Both the position numbers and the translations under genes were made by a program. The notes beneath the pieces are model-generated. The model made no database searches, had not been told where the DNA came from, and worked only from the letters and a program-made list of their open reading frames with translations. Of a stretch of 64,000 nt of DNA, positions 58,785 through 64,000 are shown piece by piece; position 1 is the first letter of the stretch; every line of letters starts with the position of its first letter. The DNA is from Ancylostoma caninum (Eukaryota > Nematoda > Chromadorea > Rhabditida > Ancylostomatidae). The stretch lies in NCBI GenBank assembly GCA_037903475.1, contig JBAJFG010000415.1, positions 248,001 through 312,000 of the forward strand, written 5' to 3'.

Positions 58785-61125
58785 GTATCCCCGAACGCTT
58801 TCATAGTCTGATCTTTGATCTATACACACTGCACACCTCAACTCGTTGATGTTTAATTGAGTCGTCGTCGGTCATTCCAGAGTACTGTTCATCCCCGTCG
58901 TTACGCTTTCTGGTGCATAACCCGTTGCTCTTCCATATTCAGCCAGCCACCCATGCAGGTCATAGACTCGAGTGTTATGTCCCATCGCCGGTTATTGTAT
59001 AGTTATGCTTGTGCTCTTGGATGCTTCTCGTCAGAAATAATTCGATTCTTCGTCTTCACATCGGCATGTGCTATGTACATGTCTATTAAATATTGCTTAT
59101 TTGGTTTGCTGTATAGTTTAACGAACATCAAAAACAATACCAGCATTCAACAGTTCACACCTTCCCGATACATGGATGAATTACTGATCGTACACAATCT
59201 AAGCAAAATCACTATAGAAAAAAATACTCCTTGAAATTTACAAAGACGTTCTCACGTTTGAGTCTACACAAAAAACCATTTATTACTGCAGCTATTTGGA
59301 CATGGAAATTGAAATAATCAATAATCCTATAATGACCAAAACTAATGTACAACAAAACTGATGATTTTTGTTTTTCGGTAAAAAGATTCCCCCATTTCAC
59401 CACGAAAATGTCAATCGCAACTAAGAAAGCTATCGTTTACACCGAAATTCTCAGAATTGCTAGAACGTGCACAAATTTGGACACTTCTGTTGAAAGTAAC
59501 CAAACAATAACTCGTTAAAATGGCCTACAACAATAATAACTTCTTGTATTCTCAAATGTATTTCCAAAAATCTTTTCATTATATATAAATATAACCCCAG
59601 CAAGAACCACAATTCTCTTAAATATTTTGTTAGTGATGTCTTGTAGACAAACTGCGGAACAGTTTTTGTCAACAAAACCGAAAATTGAGTTGAGAACATA
59701 GCATATTTTCGAGATTATTTTCGAGATCCATATTTTCTTCACTTCTTCATTTTATATCTTCCAACCGCAATGCAAAGATGGTACTGGGGAAAATGATTAT
59801 GACCAAAAACGTCTCATAATATTTTCAATAAACATTCCATAATAACCATACACCGTAAACACCCATTCCACTTTTTCGTTCACCTATATGCCTTCCCAGA
59901 TGCGGTGGCGGATTCACCGTTGTTAAGAAAACAACGTGGATACGTAAGTTTGACATCTAAGTCTTTATATAAAGAAGTGTAGAGTGATCTCCTTGATCAC
60001 CGAAACGTGAATTCGTGAAAAACGCACTCACCCAATAAAAAATAAATAAAATAAAAATAAAAATAAAAAGTTAAAAGTGAGCTGGTAGACGTTCCTACGC
60101 CTTCTTCCCTTTACTGATGAGTGCAGAAAAGGCATATCCCAATGTTTAGTATCCGTATAAGGATAAAGCACGAAACGGATCAGAACATGCATAATGAAAT
60201 GAAAAACGTTGTAGTTCCGAAATTACTGTAGTAATGCCAAAACTTATTCTACTTTTTCTACTTTTACCAAAAAAAGGTAATAAGAGGGCAAGAGTTCTGA
60301 CTGAATAAAAGAGCATGCAGCAAATGTCAGAGGGAAATGAGTCATAGTAACTTCAAACGAAAAATTTTCCGATAAAAAAAACTAACTTCGGCGTCAGGAG
60401 GGATATTTTTCGCTGAACCATCCATCATTAGCAATAGCAAGAATATGGATAATAGCAATAGATCAACATTACCAGTACTCGGAAAAATGTCCGGTACCAC
60501 ATGAGATTAGCAGGGTACAGGATCCACTAGCAACCATATATTTGTCAACCAGTCTGGCCGTCCGGCTGACGCTGGACGTCCAGACTTTCCCTAATGCTCG
60601 CTTCGCTCGCATGACTTTATCCCGTTTTCATTCTAATAGACTCAAAGCCTTGCCACATTTTCGCTATAACCGTTCCACATCCTTTCCATTGCTTCCCCTT
60701 ATCGGAAATCGGACTTACCAAAAAGAATTAACCGCGTTCCTCAGGGTAATTTAATCCTTCTTTCAAATGAAATAGCTATTTGTAACTATTCACGACCGAT
60801 TCAACCTGGAATGACAACAGAAAATGGTTTGCCATTTTTTTTGTTTGTTACAACTGGTCACATGATGAGAGCCAGCTTCAACATATAAAAGAGGAGGGTG
60901 TGGTGAAAGTAAACAAATGAGAGGAGGAAAACGCGGGAGGGGATGTGAAATGGAGGGAGTCACAGGGATTGCACACTATTCACTGCTGAACTCTAATATT
61001 TAGTGCTTTACGATCGATGTTAAGAGCCAGCGAATTAATCGAGCAAATATGGACCCAACTCATGGCATTTTCTCAGTAGTGAACATCTGCGCACACCTCT
61101 CCCTCTGTAGTCACATTTCAGGTGT
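58785..61125. other. intergenic stretch downstream of the BTBD17-like gene
   Basis: Includes the probable 3' UTR (58782 to about 59100). 59890-60075 ends in an (AAATA)n-type tail that looks like the end of a retroposed sequence. 60540-60600 has an imperfect palindrome around GTCCGGCTGACGCTGGAC. Confidence 0.45.
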
Positions 61126-61132
61126 TTCCCTA

Positions 61133-61628
61133 CTTTTGGATGCCGGTACACCCTTATCGTACCTTTGGATCCGACTCTAGGCGTTTCCCCACTTTTGGAC
61201 GCAGGCGCACCCCTTATCACACCGTTGGACCCGACTCCAGGCGTTTTTCCACTTTTTGACGCCGGCGCACCCACATCACAGGCGTGGACCCGTCTCTTCC
61301 ACTTTTGGACGCCGGCACACCCTTATCACACCGTTGGACCCGACTCCAGGCTTCTCCCCATTTTTGGACGCCGGCACTCCCACATCACAACCGTGGACCC
61401 GTCTCCTCCACTTTTGGATGCCGGCAGACTCTTATCACACCTTCTGACCCGACCCCAAGGCGATTCCCCACTTTTGGACGCCGGCGCACCCTTTTTACAC
61501 CGTTGGACCCGACTCTAGGCGTTTCCCCACTTTTGGACGCCGGCGCACCCTTTGGACCCGACCCCAAGCAATTCCTCACTTTTGGATGCCGGCGCACCCC
61601 TGCAGCGATATTGGACCCGCTGTAGACC
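61133..61628. repeat. minisatellite, nine units of 50-60 bp
   Basis: Units start CTTTTGGACGCCGGCGCACC at about 61133, 61191, 61251, 61301, 61360, 61410, 61470, 61529 and 61578. Unit lengths alternate mostly between about 59 and 50 bp. All three forward frames and one reverse frame are open over much of it, producing proline/aspartate/alanine-rich shadow proteins. Confidence 0.88.
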
Positions 61629-61639
61629 TCCTGCTTCAC

Positions 61640-62295
61640 TCTAGGCCACGCCCTCGAACTTCGTTTTACACTGACAAACGCGCACACACACTCATACACA
61701 CACAGACAGAGTAAGCCCGTTATTATAAGTCATGATGGTTCATCGTCACCTCAAGTTTTGGGTAAGTGAGCCTAATTTCTGTTTCCTAAAAAGAACGGCA
61801 TTAGAAAACGTGACGAAACAGCATAACAGAAAATGAATGGTAGAAAAGTAACACAATATGATGAAGCACCATACGCAACAGCGGACCACGAATGGAGAAC
61901 GCCCGGTAGCAACGGACTTGAGTATGCTTGTCTGCACTCCTTTCAATGGAGAGAATTCTTAAGAATGTATAAGTGGAAAGGAACAAACAAGCGCTAATTC
62001 CAACAAAGCAGTGAGTGTGTGGGTAGACGCTCCATAGTTACGATGAGCGTTGATGGCAGTGCTTTTTTTCGCGAACATGAGAATTGCGGCGCCACTTGTG
62101 CTAGAATCAGCGCTGTGATAGCAAATCAGGGTTTTCTTGATAGTTTTTCATCATATTTGACGTCAACTTCAAAGAAAATCAACTAACTATTAAGAAAAAC
62201 ATATGGATTATTGTCGGGCAGGGGATTCTAGCGCGAGCGGTGCGATTGCGCCGTGTGCTTCTTGAGGCCGCTGAGAAGTGCCCTCATCGACGCTC
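61640..62295. other. spacer between minisatellite and RTE fragment
   Basis: Short CA-rich run near 61685-61710; nothing else recognised. Confidence 0.5.
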
Positions 62296-62299
62296 ACTT

Positions 62300-62960
62300 T
62301 GTGCGCACACCCTCACCTTGACTCCCGTTGATCTTTGGATGTACCGAGCGGGCACCAGCAATCCCTCCATTTATCCTTCTTGCGTGCCCGAGTCGTCCAA
62401 TGGATTCTGTCCATTCGAGGGACAGCATTATATCGTTCCATGAAGGACTTCGTGAAAGAGTCTGACCATAGGTTCAGTGGTCCTGCCGTTGTGCGCTTAA
62501 CGGTCCTTGAAGCCCAGTTGCTGACGGCTCTTTTCCAGCGGTTGTCGTTAAGACGCATCACGTATCCGGTCCACCTGATCTTACTCAACTTGACGTTAGC
62601 AGCAACGTCCCCGATCTTCGACTGTTCACAAAGGGTAAAACTCTGTATTCCAGCCCTCACTTGCGTGAGGCGGATTATTCCTAGCATCACCCTCTCGATG
62701 GAGCATTCGACGACGCTCCTCGCATTCTCATCCTGTTTGCGCAACACCCAAGGTTTCTGGGGCGTACGTCAAAGCAGGGAGAACCGTTGTGTTGAAGAGA
62801 TGGGCATTGAACTGGTGTTCTCCGCCTTCTACACAACGACCTCGATGCTCTTGTAAGTTCCTCAAGCCGCTCTGTTGCTCCTGCCCAGCTCTGAAGTGAG
62901 ATCATTCATCATGTTGACTACCCCAGCTATACGTAGCTGGAGCAGTCGGATATGATCGTT
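62300..62960 (-). mobile_element. RTE-like non-LTR retrotransposon fragment, 3' part
   Basis: Minus strand. The frame at 62747-62313 contains ERVMLGIIRLTQVRAGIQS, SKIRWTGYVMRLNDNRWKRA and KDKWRDCWCPLGTSKDQRESR, the post-reverse-transcriptase C-terminus of nematode RTE-type elements. The upstream part (62905-62687) is in another frame and contains the remains of the VLPALTYASETW block. This is the usual 5'-truncated LINE pattern; related sequence may continue to about 63130. Confidence 0.87.
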
Positions 62961-63129
62961 GGTTCGTTCCGACACCGCAGAGACAGAGTCCAACCCTTGC
63001 ATCCATCCCCCGTCTCAGTGCAGGCACACGAGTTTGGTCCACGATTAGCCCTCTACACGCCAACTGGAGACGCGCAACGTAGCCTCGCGACTAACCGGCT
63101 GGGATCCCTCGTATGAGGGAGGTCCGTGG

Positions 63130-64000
63130 TGTACAAACCTAATATGTAGAAAATAAATAAGTGGCACATATGTTGTGAACTTTACACTTCAAAGTAGATG
63201 AGTATTGAACACTAAACGGACGTCGATCATGGTGACGGCATCAAAGAGCAACCCAACCGAGAAACAGCACCTATGGCAAACCGATCCAGAACGGGAACCT
63301 CGAGCACTCTTCATATTCCATATGAGACCCTCTCTCCTTCTAGTCATTTCCCTCTTTAAGGGCTATTATCCGCTACAGAGTAGTCAACGTAGATCCTAGT
63401 TGATGCTTTCGCTACTTCTCACGACCCTAACAAGTCGAAAAGTGTTCAAAGGCAGCACTGACGGAAATTTTCACTTCTGAAATGAGTCGCTTACCATGTA
63501 GCCGGCAGCTGAACAATCGCAACAGTAAGTTGAGCACCTTGAATGGCCGCCTACCTGCTAAGATACTGCCGTGGACACATCTGCCACTCTGGACATCAGG
63601 GTTCCGTCGCGCCCACTAACGCCGTTGACAGGGTGTGCGCATGTGGTTCAGCGGGGGCTTGTTTACGAAATTCGTATCATTTGCAGGGTTCTGTGGCGGG
63701 ACCCATCACGGAACGCTCGTCGGCGCTGCGGATACACATCAAATACCGCCATCATTTTCTGTGTTTTTCACGTGTTTCACGCTACTTCATCATTGTTAAT
63801 GAGTTCATCGTCCCTAAGAACCCCAATATACCGCGAAATCTTCAATCCAAAAATTTCCATGAGTGCTGCCTTTAACTATAGTGTTATGTATTAGATATTC
63901 TTTCGAGAAACTTTCGCAGTCACAACCAGACCTTGTGCAGTACACTTCAACGGATCTTGGAAAAATTAAGGAGAGCAGTTCTAGCGAAATCAGGCTGTCT
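63130..64000. other. unassigned stretch at the right end
   Basis: A 110-codon open frame (63543-63875) has CHSGH and C-A-C-G spacing loosely like a zinc finger, but it lacks the second half of a real C2H2 unit. An acceptor-like CATTTGCAG lies at 63672. No gene supported. Confidence 0.35.

Noticed and set aside
61165..61699. Several 100-codon frames rich in Pro, Ala and Asp
   Set aside because: They are frames through a minisatellite with no start or splice context.
62335..62856. 173-codon plus-strand frame, the second longest in the window
   Set aside because: It is the antisense shadow of the RTE C-terminal frame on the minus strand.
63543..63875. Zinc-finger-like open frame
   Set aside because: Cys and His spacing does not complete a C2H2 or other known finger, and no splice partner is visible.
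1..64000. CRISPR arrays, rRNA genes, SL1 spliced-leader genes, telomeric TTAGGC repeats
   Set aside because: Looked for and not seen; the repeats present are foldback elements, microsatellites and one minisatellite.

Overview
The window looks like a nuclear contig from a nematode, most likely a strongylid parasite of the hookworm type. The evidence is moderate AT-richness, short GT-AG exons in phase with each other but spread over long introns, TTTCAG-type 3' splice sites, mariner and RTE-like elements of the kind common in nematodes, and a very high density of short foldback (MITE-like) repeats. There is no bacterial-style operon, CRISPR array, rRNA gene or intact tRNA gene. The species assignment is inference.

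One protein-coding gene can be assembled with confidence. It is a 12-exon, plus-strand gene at 43860-58781 that encodes a 475-residue BTB/POZ-BACK protein, best matched by vertebrate BTBD17. All eleven splice junctions keep the reading frame. The length, the BTB core, the BACK domain and the C-terminal region all align with that family. Its introns hold most of the recognisable mobile DNA in the right half: a 270-bp MITE, several copies of a TTACCC-flanked repeat, an RTE-type LINE fragment with a tRNA-like sequence beside it, and a complete but dead mariner bounded by TA dinucleotides.

The left 43 kb is essentially gene-poor. It holds an 850-bp element with terminal inverted repeats and internal tandem repeats (8.2-9.1 kb), an almost perfect 284-bp palindrome that translates alike on both strands (14.7 kb), foldback elements at 18.8, 33.8 and 39.4 kb, a tRNA-derived SINE (19.9 kb), and a 3.6-kb composite (23.7-27.3 kb) made of three copies of one repeat, one inverted, with a mariner transposase remnant wedged between them. 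A possible isolated first exon (21.8 kb) and one possible internal exon (28.8 kb) are the only hints of further host coding sequence there.

The right end (58.8-64 kb) has a minisatellite of nine units in mostly alternating 59/50-bp lengths (61.1-61.6 kb) and the 3' end of an RTE-like retrotransposon on the minus strand (62.3-63.0 kb). Most other open frames in the window are short, lack splice context or codon support, or lie inside repeats, and I do not treat them as genes.
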